A DNA stretch of 52,253 nucleotides from Motilimonas sp. E26 (GCF_021278025.1 NZ_JAIBHJ010000003.1:251075-303327), one strand, 5' to 3'; shown: positions 18,494-26,452, counted from the stretch's first letter. Program-made: numbers and translations. Notes: generated by a model from the sequence alone, not told the origin.

Positions 18494-18529
18494 GTCACTA
18501 GCGAATTTCATCGGAAATTCGCTAGTGAC
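18494..18529. repeat. Perfect 16-bp hairpin with 4-nt loop
   Basis: GTCACTAGCGAATTTC, loop ATCG, then GAAATTCGCTAGTGAC. Its arms are fully complementary. It lies just past the broken end of the IS481-like fragment, in a non-coding stretch (18465-18703) before a small membrane-anchored protein gene. There is a short pyrimidine-rich tail (TTCTTTT) 5 nt later. It may be a terminator, the end of a small mobile element, or a recombination site. Confidence 0.6.
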
Positions 18530-18703
18530 GGCATTCTTTTGTTCAGATATCTAATGTATGTTTTCTGAGTATTAATATTTAAAAAACTATCGTGTTCATC
18601 AAGTATTTTGTGCTGGATAAGTTGTTATCAATTTGCTCTCTTGTCACTCATCTTCATTAACAGTAATGTCTACCAATGACATTAACAGGGTTCAGGTTAC
18701 TCG

Positions 18704-19060
18704 TTGAAAATTATTCTAAAAGTTTTTGGTTTGGTTTCTTTGGTGTTGCTGATTATGACTATTTTTGTCGGCATTGCAGCCTATTACATCGGTGACAAAG
18801 GTGCTGTTTACAAGCGTATTGATTTTAAGAATTACGATGGCACCTACTCAACGACATTAATGGAGGGGAAATGTCGTCGTCTAGGTAATGAATTTAAGCT
18901 ACTACATCAGAGGACTAGCGGCATCGATACCAATGACTTCAATACGAGTTATTGCAAGTGGGGCTTTGACAACAATTTGTCTGGTTACATATACCCCAAA
19001 AACAACCCAAGATTACGGTTATTCTGGTTAGAGCAAAACGGTCTGGCGGCTTACGATTAG
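18704..19060 (+). CDS. Small membrane-anchored protein, unknown (possible immunity protein)
   Basis: 118 aa from a TTG start. CAGG lies about 10 nt upstream, and no in-frame ATG precedes the hydrophobic segment. Residues 5-30 form one hydrophobic helix (VFGLVSLVLLIMTIFVGIAAYYI). The rest is polar with two cysteines. An R repeat begins 24 nt after the stop, as for the other immunity-like genes of the island. Not recognised; a role as a membrane-anchored immunity protein is inferred only from position. Confidence 0.5.
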   Translation: MKIILKVFGLVSLVLLIMTIFVGIAAYYIGDKGAVYKRIDFKNYDGTYSTTLMEGKCRRLGNEFKLLHQRTSGIDTNDFNTSYCKWGFDNNLSGYIYPKNNPRLRLFWLEQNGLAAYD

Positions 19061-19083
19061 CAATTTCGCTAAAAATACAGTAG

Positions 19084-19240
19084 AAAAATACAGGACAGGC
19101 ACTTTTTTATTACCAATAAATAGAGTGCCTTAGCACCAGCTTCCTGCACCAGATGGCGAAAGTATGTACTACGCCCGGCCACTTTAGCCTTTTGTTCAAG
19201 AAGGTGAAAGACAAGTAGGAGCAGCAGTCATGCTGTGATA
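19084..19240 (+). repeat. R repeat, copy R1 (full length, type A)
   Basis: Composite repeat. The head AATACAGGACAGGCACTTT leads into a hairpin closing at AGTGCC. The type-A body includes CCCGGCCACTTTAGCC and AGAAGGTGAAAGACAAG. The tail is GGAGCAGCAGTCATGCTG. It lies between the gene at 18704 and the toxin tip at 19257. Confidence 0.85.
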
Positions 19241-19256
19241 ACCCAGTTCCAGAGGT

Positions 19257-19523
19257 ATGTATTTAGGAAAAAATAAGACAGGAAAGGCTCTTTTTATTGA
19301 AAGGACGGCAGGCGAAGCTAGGCAGCTCAAAGGGGAAGGTGCAGAGGATGCTTACAATGGCTTAGACGGGAAGCAGCTTTACGATAAGGGAGAAAGAAAA
19401 GCTAAACAATTGCCAGATGGTACTAAAGTTGAGCTTCATCCATCAGCAGGTGAAATAGGAAACTACCTGCCTGGCACGCCAAGATTGGGTTTTCAAAGAC
19501 CAAAATCTTCAAAAGATATATAA
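19257..19523 (+). CDS. Toxin-tip fragment, copy 1 (orphan polymorphic toxin C-terminus)
   Basis: 88 codons ending KQLPDGTKVELHPSAGE and then LPGTPRLGFQRPKSSKDI. The layout (short tip, stop, then an immunity gene) and the LPDGT-HPS ending recall small nuclease-like tips of Rhs/CDI toxins, possibly type 17; this is uncertain. There is no Rhs core or secretion signal upstream: R1 is directly adjacent, and the reading frame continues into R1. It is probably a displaced, inactive tip. Relative to copy 2, a 1-nt difference near the end makes it stop eight codons earlier. Confidence 0.55.
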   Translation: MYLGKNKTGKALFIERTAGEARQLKGEGAEDAYNGLDGKQLYDKGERKAKQLPDGTKVELHPSAGEIGNYLPGTPRLGFQRPKSSKDI

Positions 19524-20010
19524 AGTAAGGTTTCCATTATGATAAAAGACTTAACTACGGAGAAAGCTAGTGCTTTGGCAGCTCACATAACAAAAAATAT
19601 ATTTAATGTAAATGGTAAGGTAAGAGGGGGATTGAAAGAAAACTGGATAGGCGGTGTTGCTAATTGCCATTTCAATGAGTACGACATTTTTTATTGGCTA
19701 AATGAAGCAGAGTTTTCTGCTGTTATATTGCCTCTGGCGGAATTAGTTGGAGATAAAAAGCTGATAATAGTGGAGGATTTTGAGCGTGGCTTAAATGGTA
19801 AATTTTGGTGGCTGGGATGTGAAATTGAAAATAGCTGGGAGGCTTTTAATTTCTTTACAGAAGAAACTGACATTATGTCCTTTTATATGATTGGGGAAAG
19901 CGAGCAGTGGTGTTTATGGGCGGATGATGACTCATGGATATTTTGTGCAGAGAAAGATCTATTTAAAACACTAAATATTAAAATGCTTACTTTAGAAAGT
20001 ATGACGAAAA
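19291..20010 (+). repeat. Tandem duplication, unit 1 (tip + immunity N-terminus)
   Basis: About 700 nt nearly identical to 20158-20876, an offset of 867 that becomes 866 after a 1-nt indel. Identity is high through the tip and the first about 150 codons of the immunity gene, then fades. Confidence 0.75.
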
Positions 20011-20084
20011 GGTACTCAAACAAGATTGAAAGTTTTTGGCACTTTTTTCATGATATTGCCACACTGCCTAGCACAATAAAGTGA
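19539..20084 (+). CDS. Immunity protein, copy 1
   Basis: 181 aa, acidic, with no signal or membrane segment. AAGG precedes the ATG. The Trp-rich centre (KFWWLGCEIENSWEAFNFF and EQWCLWADDDSWIF) is typical of cytosolic immunity proteins that shield nuclease tips. The family is not recognised. It shares about 85 percent of residues by eye with copy 2 over the first 150 residues, then the C-terminus diverges completely. A third, truncated relative lies at 16984. Confidence 0.7.
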   Translation: MIKDLTTEKASALAAHITKNIFNVNGKVRGGLKENWIGGVANCHFNEYDIFYWLNEAEFSAVILPLAELVGDKKLIIVEDFERGLNGKFWWLGCEIENSWEAFNFFTEETDIMSFYMIGESEQWCLWADDDSWIFCAEKDLFKTLNIKMLTLESMTKRYSNKIESFWHFFHDIATLPSTIK

Positions 20085-20122
20085 TAAATTTAGAGAGGAA
20101 TATAAGGGGGGCTTTTTCCCTT

Positions 20123-20146
20123 AAAAAGATAAAAAGATAAAAAGAT
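20123..20146 (+). repeat. Short tandem repeat, 3 x AAAAAGAT
   Basis: Three exact 8-nt units, the last overlapping the first codon of the copy-2 tip at 20145. Slippage here could shift spacing or frame at the start of this ORF. Confidence 0.7.
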
Positions 20147-20408
20147 GGTACTGGCTGTTTTTATTGAAAGGACGGCAGACGAAGCTAGGCAGCTCAAAGG
20201 GGAAGGTGCAGAGGATGCTTACAATGGCTTAGACGGGAAGCAGCTTTACGATAAGGGAGAAAGAAAAGCTAAACAATTGCCAGATGGTACTAAAGTTGAG
20301 CTTCATCCATCAGCAGGTGAAATAGGAGACTACCTGCCTGGCACGCCGAGATTGGGTTTTCAAAGACCAAAATTTTCAAAAGATATAAAAGTAAGGTTTC
20401 CATTATGA
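20145..20408 (+). CDS. Toxin-tip fragment, copy 2
   Basis: 87 codons. From residue 5 on it is nearly identical to the tip at 19257 but ends SKDIKVRFPL, probably the native end because KVRF-type ends are common in such tips. The stop overlaps the immunity ATG by 4 nt. No Rhs core precedes it: the ORF opens at the AAAAAGAT repeats. Probably a displaced tip. Confidence 0.55.
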   Translation: MVLAVFIERTADEARQLKGEGAEDAYNGLDGKQLYDKGERKAKQLPDGTKVELHPSAGEIGDYLPGTPRLGFQRPKFSKDIKVRFPL

Positions 20409-20959
20409 TAAAAGAGTTAACTACGGAGAAAGCTAGTGCTTTGGCTGCTCACATAACAAAAAATATATATAATATTAATGGAAAGGTAAGAGGGGGGGTA
20501 AAAGAAAATTGGTTAGGCGGTGTAGCTAATTGCCATTTCAATGAGTACGACATTTTTTATTGGCTTAATGAAGCGGAGTTTTCTGCTGTTATATTGCCTC
20601 TGACGGAATTAGTTGGAGATAAAAAGCTGATAATAGTGGAGGATTTTGAGCGTGGCTTAAATGGTAAAGTTTGGTGGCTGGGTTGTGAAATTGAAAACAG
20701 CTGGGAGGCGTTTAATTTTTTTACAGAAGAAACAGACATTATATCGTTTTATATGATCGGAGAAAGCGAACAGTGGTGTTTATGGGCTGGTGATGACTCA
20801 TGGATATTTTGTGCAGAGAGTTACTTATTCAAACAGTTAAATGCTGAAATTCTTAGTCTGAAAGCAATGCTAGATAAATGTACAGAAAAAACAAGGAAAG
20901 AATATGTCGACCTTATTCATGCCATATCTAGATTACCTAAATCTGATTACTACGATTAA
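20405..20959 (+). CDS. Immunity protein, copy 2
   Basis: 184 aa. It overlaps the preceding tip by 4 nt (ATGA), so translation is probably coupled. The N-terminal about 150 residues match copy 1 with a few changes. The last 35 (LNAEILSLKAMLDKCTEK and on) are unrelated to copy 1, suggesting mosaic exchange or selection on the toxin-contact end. A partial R repeat begins 3 nt after the stop. Confidence 0.7.
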   Translation: MIKELTTEKASALAAHITKNIYNINGKVRGGVKENWLGGVANCHFNEYDIFYWLNEAEFSAVILPLTELVGDKKLIIVEDFERGLNGKVWWLGCEIENSWEAFNFFTEETDIISFYMIGESEQWCLWAGDDSWIFCAESYLFKQLNAEILSLKAMLDKCTEKTRKEYVDLIHAISRLPKSDYYD

Positions 20960-20961
20960 AA

Positions 20962-20990
20962 TAAAAAAATACAGGATGGCCACTTATTAG
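20962..20990 (+). repeat. R repeat, copy R2 (head only)
   Basis: AAATACAGGATGGCCACTTATTAG resembles the R head, then similarity ends. It begins 3 nt after the immunity stop. Confidence 0.55.
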
Positions 20991-21018
20991 TGCAGGTTTA
21001 GAAGCGGGGTTTAATTAG

Positions 21019-21123
21019 CTGGATTTTTATAGTGTGCTCACAAATATCATTGCTGGTGAAAGGCAGTTAATGCGAACTGGCGAGCGGGCTTTAAATAAAA
21101 ATAAACGTAGCTGGGGTAAATAG
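21019..21123 (+). pseudogene. Toxin tail (LDFYSVLTNII...SWGK), remnant
   Basis: Thirty-four codons plus stop, with in-frame stops further upstream. The ending ERALNKNKRSWGK looks like a native basic C-terminus of a polymorphic toxin. The stop is 2 nt before the Imm11-type gene. Only the end of the toxin survives. Confidence 0.6.
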
Positions 21124-21125
21124 AG

Positions 21126-21653
21126 ATGGTATATATTTGGAGAAACCCGAATGTGCCGGAGGTTATGGTTGGTGAACTAACTAACAATTTTTATTTTGGG
21201 ATCTTCCAAAATACGAAAGAAGTAGATGATGATGTAATGCCAATTTTCAGGTTTAATTGTAAGTTGAAAAAATTAAGAAAATTTTGTGAGTTGGCAAATA
21301 ACAAGCGAGTACCTCTAGTTAATGAAAAAATATGTAATCTACTAGCAGAGTGTAGCAATAATATACAGTTTGTTAAAGCAAAGGTTCAATGCGAAGATGA
21401 CAGTACTGAAGATTACTTTGTTGTAAATGTATTAAGCTTTGTTGATGCTCTAGATAAAAGTAAGTCAATCTTTGATTTTGTTCCTGGTACAAAAAAAATA
21501 ATGAGATTTAAAAAAATAAAATATAATGAAGGTGATTATATAATAGCTAGAGAAATAAATTATGGCGTCCATTTGTTAGTTAATGATTCTTTAACTGAGA
21601 TACTAAAGATGCATGGTTGTGAAGGTTTGTGTTTGCCAGAAGAGTGTATATAA
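21126..21653 (+). CDS. Imm11/DUF1629-type immunity protein
   Basis: 175 aa, cytosolic. The C-terminal part KKIMRFKKIKYNEGDYI followed by VNDSLTEILKMHGCEGL matches my memory of the DUF1629 (Imm11) family, which protects against Rhs or T6SS effector tips. The upstream remnant (21019-21123) is the tail of its former toxin. Base composition is clearly more AT-rich than in the flanking core genes. The gene is intact, so protection could persist after toxin loss. Confidence 0.7.
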   Translation: MVYIWRNPNVPEVMVGELTNNFYFGIFQNTKEVDDDVMPIFRFNCKLKKLRKFCELANNKRVPLVNEKICNLLAECSNNIQFVKAKVQCEDDSTEDYFVVNVLSFVDALDKSKSIFDFVPGTKKIMRFKKIKYNEGDYIIAREINYGVHLLVNDSLTEILKMHGCEGLCLPEECI

Positions 21654-21679
21654 AAATAAAGGGGTAGAAAAGCCTAGGT

Positions 21680-21720
21680 ATGCACTGTTAATTATCAATA
21701 AATAGAGAGTCTAGCGCCTA
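21680..21720 (+). repeat. Degenerate R head downstream of the Imm11-type gene
   Basis: TGCACTGTTAATTATCAATA followed by AATAGAGAGTCTAGCGCC matches the R head hairpin region with several substitutions. It begins about 27 nt after the immunity stop. Confidence 0.5.
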
Positions 21721-21775
21721 CGGTAATATAAAACCACACTATTTAATACACAAAAAGATAATTAAAACCAAAGAT

Positions 21776-21900
21776 GGGACAGGCGCTTTTTATTGCTTAT
21801 AAATAGAGTGCCTTAGCACCAGCTCCTCGCACTACATGGCGAAATCATGTGCTATGCCTAGCTACTTTAGCCTGTTATTCAAGAAGGTGAAAGACAAGTA
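21776..21900 (+). repeat. R repeat, copy R3 (type A, tail replaced by Rhs sequence)
   Basis: Head and type-A body are present up to AGACAAGTA. The usual GGAGCAGCAG tail is missing, and Rhs coding sequence begins within about 5 nt. This is a junction between R and an Rhs core. Confidence 0.8.
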
Positions 21901-21904
21901 GTTT

Positions 21905-23461
21905 CAGTTTGAGTCCGGCACAGGCTCTGGGAGCGGCGACCTTGGCACGCCGATTGATCATGGCATCACAACCTTTCATCGTTACAGCTACGATAACCTC
22001 GGCAATATTACCCCTACCACGGTGGATCAAGATAATTCAAGCTATGACTACGACCCGAATGATCCCTACAAATTACGCAGTCATAACGGTGAAACCTTAA
22101 ATTACGACGCCAGTGGTAACATTAAAAACTACAACGGCTACCAGTTTAGTTACACCAGTTTTGACAAAGTTAAGCGCATTAGCAGCTCGAGTAACAGTAA
22201 TGACTGGACCGAATACAGCTATGGCACCGACGGCGAGCGCTTTAAAAAGGTTGAAAATCGTATTTAACAAGGCAAGGTAGAGCGCTTAACCACGGAATTT
22301 ATTCATGCCTTTTACGAGCGCCATAGTCGCCATGGCGGAGCAGGTGATCTGGTAGAAGAGAAGTACTTTATCGGTGATATGGTGCTCACCCAGCGCTCGA
22401 ACAACACCAAAGACAGCTTCTACACCATTAAAGACCATCAAGGCTCGGTATTAATGACCTTAAATGGCAGTGGCCAAGAAGTGAATCGCTACTACTACCG
22501 CCCCTTTGGTGAGCAGCTAGACGTCAGCCTAAACCCCTTAGGCTTACAAACCCTGCGCCCAACCCAATACGGTTATACCGGCCACGAGCATGTGAAAGAT
22601 CTCGACATCATCAACATGGGCGGGCGCATCTACGCCGCCGGATTAAGGCGCTTCTTGCAAGCCGATCCCGTGGTTGGCCACCCCATGTACAGCCAAAGCT
22701 ATAACCCGTATCAATATGTGTATGGTAATCCAATGGTGAACGTGGATCCGAGTGGGTATAACACGCAGATTGGTGGACGCCCTGGTAGTATTACAAATAT
22801 AAATGGTGATGCGGGCCAAGGAATGGATAGTGACCATACTCAGAGTGTGTCAGGCTATAGAGGCGTTGATAATACATTGGGGGTTAACCTTGAAGAGCAA
22901 TGTCAGGAGCAGTGGAGAGAGCAAATACATATTGAGGAGGGCTCACCAAAGTTCAGAAAAGATTTTACAACAGCTGTAGATGACCTTTGTCAGTATACAG
23001 AGTTTCAGAAAATTATTAATGAAATGTATAATAAGCAACTAAAAGTACAGATTATTGAAGCTGATATGGGGGCAACTTATGAGGGTGTAGATAATAAAGT
23101 TTCTCGAATTTATTTATCAATGAATTATTTTTCTGAGACATTTAAGGCAGATATGGAAAAACAATTTGAAAATTTTTATGAAAACTCTGAAACCTATACA
23201 GACGAACAGTACTTTAAGAAAGAAGGGGAACTTATTACTTTATCAGAAAAATCTAAATTTAGTGTTCAGAGAGTTATCGTGCATGAGTTTTCGCATGTTG
23301 TTGATGAAGGCTCACCATTAGATAGTCGACCGAACTTTGAACAAAGGGCTGTGGATTTCACAAATGCGTTTATGTCAAAATACTACGGCGAACCCCATCG
23401 GCGGGGGTATCAAGCAAGAGCGTCTACTCCTTATGGAATGAGAAACTATGCTAATGACTAA
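21905..23461 (+). pseudogene. 5'-truncated Rhs protein with zinc-metallopeptidase tip
   Basis: A single reading frame runs from the R3 junction to 23461, with one internal TAA at 22265. The first part holds YD-repeats (YDNLGNIT, YDASGNIKNYNGY). The core end has QADP and YNPYQYVYGNP ... VDPSGY (about 22660-22760). The variable tip follows. It contains VHEFSHVVDEG at 23279-23311, an HExxH zinc-protease motif with a nearby FEQRAVDF segment, so the toxin is probably a metallopeptidase. Without the Rhs N-terminus and with a stop it should not be deployed as such; the part after the stop could start at the ATG at 22379. Its partner immunity gene overlaps its 3' end. Confidence 0.75.
22333..22759 (+). 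repeat. Rhs core direct repeat, copy 1
   Basis: About 427 nt nearly identical to 24453-24879 (offset 2120), with only a handful of substitutions, mostly in the last 40 nt. It covers the end of the Rhs core up to DPSGY. It is long enough for homologous recombination. Confidence 0.9.
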
Positions 23462-24233
23462 AATTATTTTGCTATTGTACTTTATACCTTTTTTTGTACT
23501 GGCAAGCTCTTGCCCTGATGAAGTAGAGACGAAGGCAAAATATATATTGAATGCTGATGTTGTTTCTTTAGTTAAAGTTGTTGGTCGAAAGAAAGGAAAT
23601 GACATAATTGAATACAAATTTAGAACACTTGAAAAAATAAGAGGCGGCGATTGGCATGGTTCTTTTGAGTTCCCTCTAAATTCCCGCGACATAACCTTTT
23701 ATAAAGGAAAAGATAATACATATAGTAATCATAAAAATCCGGTGTTCTGGGATTCAAGTGTAGGCGTTATTCGTTACAGTAGCGGCTTTGGTATAGTTAA
23801 AGAATTTGAATTAGAAAAAGATTACTTGATTGTTTTCAATTCTAAGAAAGTAGAGAGTTATGCATTTGAAGAAATTGGCAATAAGAATGATGACTTATGG
23901 TATCAATTTGTAGTGGATGTTGTTAAGGGGGAACCTACATATTGTAATGTTTCAATATCAGTTGATGACTTTAATTCTTTGTATATCGATGAGGAAAGAT
24001 ATGTTTTTTCACCTCCTAAACCACCAGAAAAAGTGATCCTACCTGGCGATAATGGAAAGCGAGGTCCTGGTATGCTTGATATTTATGATGATGGCTATAG
24101 TGATTATCGTAAATATGCTGGTTTCTCTGTGTATAACCTGTCAGGCCATACTTCCTTTAAAGTGCGAGTACCCTATGATCATGAAGGTATTCATGATTTT
24201 TCAGAGTTAAATATTTTCCCCAAAGTTAATTAA
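23448..24233 (+). CDS. Secreted immunity protein paired with the metallopeptidase tip
   Basis: 261 aa, overlapping the toxin frame by 14 nt. The N-terminus MLMTKIILLLYFIPFFVLASS is a Sec signal peptide, probably cleaved before CPDE. An alternative start is M3 at 23454. LASSC could also be read as a lipobox. The mature protein has no recognised domain. Position and overlap argue that it neutralises the adjacent tip, and export implies that the tip acts in, or is intercepted in, the periplasm. Confidence 0.65.
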   Translation: MLMTKIILLLYFIPFFVLASSCPDEVETKAKYILNADVVSLVKVVGRKKGNDIIEYKFRTLEKIRGGDWHGSFEFPLNSRDITFYKGKDNTYSNHKNPVFWDSSVGVIRYSSGFGIVKEFELEKDYLIVFNSKKVESYAFEEIGNKNDDLWYQFVVDVVKGEPTYCNVSISVDDFNSLYIDEERYVFSPPKPPEKVILPGDNGKRGPGMLDIYDDGYSDYRKYAGFSVYNLSGHTSFKVRVPYDHEGIHDFSELNIFPKVN

Positions 24234-24281
24234 ATAAAAATACAGGATATATGGGAAAAAGACTTGATAGGAAAAAAACAG

Positions 24282-24430
24282 AAATACAGGACAGGCACTT
24301 TTTATTGCTAATAAATAGAGTGCCTTAGCGTCAGCTGCCTGCCCTATATGGCGAAAATAGATGCTGCAAGCTAAGTGTTAGCCTGTGGTGAGGGGGCCAG
24401 TAGGAGCAGCAGTGATGCTGCGATAATCCC
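24282..24430 (+). repeat. R repeat, copy R4 (full length, type B)
   Basis: Standard head, then the type-B body (CTGCCTGCCCTATATGGCG, AAGCTAAGTGTTAGCCTG, GGTGAGGGGGCCAG) and the shared tail GGAGCAGCAGTGATGCTGCG. A degenerate head fragment (AATACAGGATAT) also lies at 24238, directly after the immunity stop. Confidence 0.88.
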
Positions 24431-24431
24431 A

Positions 24432-24453
24432 TAGAAAAATGGGACAGGCACTT
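24432..24453 (+). repeat. R head fragment at the second Rhs junction
   Basis: AATGGGACAGGCACTT, the first part of an R head, is fused directly to Rhs sequence GGCGGAGCAGG. It forms the exact 5' boundary of the second Rhs fragment. Confidence 0.75.
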
Positions 24454-25614
24454 GGCGGAGCAGGTGATCTGGTAGAAGAGAAGTACTTTATCGGTGATAT
24501 GGTGCTCACCCAGCGCTCGAACAACACCAAAGACAGCTTCTACACCATTAAAGACCATCAAGGCTCGGTATTAATGACCTTAAATGGCAGTGGCCAAGAA
24601 GTGAATCGCTACTACTACCGCCCCTTTGGTGAGCAGCTAGACGTCAGCCTAAACCCCTTAGGCTTACAAACCCTGCGCCCAACCCAATACGGTTATACCG
24701 GCCACGAGCATGTGAAAGATCTCGACATCATCAACATGGGCGGGCGCATCTACGCCGCCGGATTAAGGCGCTTCTTGCAAGCCGATCCCGTGGTTGACCA
24801 CCCCATGTACAGCCAAAGCTATAACCCGTATCAATATGTGTATGGCAACCCGCTGGTGAATGTGGATCCGAGTGGGTATTCGGTGGTAGTAGGTCAATCG
24901 CTATTTCAGGGCATGTTTGCGTACCAGAACGGCGACCCTTCAGGGCAGGCAAAACGCAATGCTCATATGACGGGAGAGCTTCAAGCAGCTATTAATGCTT
25001 ATCAGAAAAGTGACACGCATTTGGCGGTGATGCTTTCGGGAGCAAATCCTCTGACTGCTGCATTTATAGCTATCGCTGATAGCCTTGGCATTATTAGTTT
25101 GCCCGGTGCGCCCCTTGATGGTGAACAGCAGGAATCTAAGTTCACAACACCCATCTCAGATGCACTGGGTATTACTGCCACAGAAACACCGATAGCAGAT
25201 CAACAAGGCCCGAACGATACAGCACACGATGCTGAAGTCGTGGAAATGCCAAGCGCTCTTGTCAATGATGGTGGTGGCGTTGAAGTGGGGCTGAATGTTG
25301 TATTGAGTACCTCTGAGAGGAGTAAAGGTGAAAAAGTCCGCGACTTTATTAATCATCCAGAGAACTGGGAAATGGTACGCTCAAAGAGTTGGACTTCAGT
25401 AAATGGAAGAACAGGCAAGAAAAAATATAATACTGAATCTGAGTTTTATAATAAAGAAACACGAGAGACGATGTGGAACCATACTGCATACGACGATGAT
25501 GGTAATGAAGTCCATAATAATCCAGGTAGCGCAAATGAACACCAGCCTGATGGTGGAAGTGTACGTGATCATACAAAAGTCTCAGAATGGAAAAATGGAG
25601 AGAATAATGAATAA
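24439..25614 (+). pseudogene. 5'-truncated Rhs fragment with unidentified toxin tip
   Basis: The frame is open from an ATG inside the R head (24439) through the end of the Rhs core (YNPYQYVYGNP ... VDPSGY) to 25614. Beyond DPSGY at about 24880 the tip has a variable Ala-rich linker, then a C-terminal about 110 residues with FYNKETRETMWNHTAYD and a His/Asn/Asp-rich end (ANEHQPDGGSVRDHTK). This composition could suit a nuclease, but no motif is certain. The Rhs N-terminus is absent, so it is probably a silent tip; expression from 24439 as a 391-aa protein cannot be excluded. Confidence 0.65.
24453..24879 (+). repeat. Rhs core direct repeat, copy 2
   Basis: Second copy of the 427-nt Rhs core end (see 22333-22759). 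It starts exactly at an R head fragment and ends at the DPSGY codons where the tips diverge. Confidence 0.9.
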
Positions 25615-25993
25615 AATAATGCTCACAACAGCCGCATTTCACATATTGGAATACACAGATAATGGCCCAAATAGTATACAGTGCACAATTCAAGGGTTTA
25701 ATAATTTGTTTAAGTCAGAAAGTGACTGTTGTAAAAGATTATTAGATGTAATTATTGAACTAAAAACTAGGGGGTTTATAAGGATAAAAACGTCTTCAGT
25801 TGATGAAGTGAGCCTGAGTGAGTTTGTCACTAAATGGCAAATGATATTTGATGTTTCATCACCCGTATATGTTGCGGATTCACAGTATGATTATTATTTA
25901 GAAATAACTGAAGATGGTTGGGAAGAGCTCCGTTGTGAAGAATATTCACTATATGATCCAATACTAGCTAATTGGTACAACTGGAAATTCTAA
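25607..25993 (+). CDS. Putative immunity protein of the second Rhs tip
   Basis: 128 aa from MNKIMLTTA. GGAGAG lies 5 nt before this ATG, while the frame open further upstream is antisense-free overlap with the toxin and has no ribosome-binding site. It overlaps the toxin stop by 8 nt, the usual toxin-immunity arrangement. Acidic and cytosolic, with a Trp/Tyr-rich end (YDPILANWYNWKF). Family not recognised. An R repeat starts about 20 nt after its stop. Confidence 0.65.
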   Translation: MNKIMLTTAAFHILEYTDNGPNSIQCTIQGFNNLFKSESDCCKRLLDVIIELKTRGFIRIKTSSVDEVSLSEFVTKWQMIFDVSSPVYVADSQYDYYLEITEDGWEELRCEEYSLYDPILANWYNWKF

Positions 25994-26015
25994 AAACACC
26001 GAATAAAAATACAGA

Positions 26016-26165
26016 AAAATACAGGACAGGCACTTTTTATTACTAATAAATAGAGTGCCTTAGCCTCAGCTGTCTGCCCTATATGACGAAAAAAGATGCT
26101 TCAAGCTAAGCGTTAGCCAGTGGTGAGGGGGCCAGTAGGAGCAGCAGTGATGCTGCGATAACCCC
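26016..26165 (+). repeat. R repeat, copy R5 (full length, type B)
   Basis: Same order of head, type-B body and tail as R4, with scattered substitutions. The head start (AAAAATACAG) is doubled at 26005-26020. Confidence 0.88.
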
Positions 26166-26168
26166 ATC

Positions 26169-26225
26169 GCCCAAGCCTGTGGCACCCACAGCTATTGGCA
26201 CTGGTGCTCAATAACAAAAAAGTAA
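26169..26225 (+). pseudogene. Tail of a small secreted protein (remnant)
   Basis: Eighteen codons plus stop (AQACGTHSYWHWCSITKK), starting at the R5 end. It may be the C-terminus of a relative of the secreted protein at 26692, whose own C-terminus also carries a cysteine. The support is weak. Confidence 0.3.
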
Positions 26226-26244
26226 GGTTAAAGGAATAACACTC

Positions 26245-26373
26245 ATGCCCCCTAAAAGAATAACAGCCCTAGCGCCTTGGCTTATCGGCCTAATGGCTGG
26301 GCTGGTGCGCGCCAATGCACATGCGGAAAAGACAGGACGAAAAGACAGGACAGGCACTTTTGATTACCAATAA
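26245..26373 (+). pseudogene. Truncated secreted-protein gene cut by R6
   Basis: Encodes MPPKRITALAPWLIGLMAG and then LVRANAHAEK, a signal peptide similar to that of the 26692 gene (LGPWLVGLMAWLLCASAHA). After the signal region the frame runs into the head of R6 and stops. AAAGGA lies upstream. Confidence 0.65.
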
Positions 26374-26447
26374 ATAGAGTGCCTTAGCACCAGCTCCTTG
26401 CACTAGATGGCGAATGTATGTACTAGGTCCGGCCACTTTAGCCTGTT
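26342..26447 (+). repeat. R repeat, copy R6 (type A, truncated)
   Basis: Head and most of the type-A body are present to TTTAGCCTGTTA. It is then followed directly by the head of R7. The tail is missing. Confidence 0.85.
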
Positions 26448-26452
26448 AAAAA

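Noticed and set aside
18494-18529. attC site of an integron
   Set aside because: The stem is perfect with a 4-nt loop, lacks the bulges and R'/R'' boxes of attC, and no intI is present. R copies do not look like attC either.
25403-25606. Longer start for the immunity gene at 25607
   Set aside because: This part lies wholly inside the toxin tip in another frame and has no ribosome-binding site; GGAGAG precedes the ATG at 25607.
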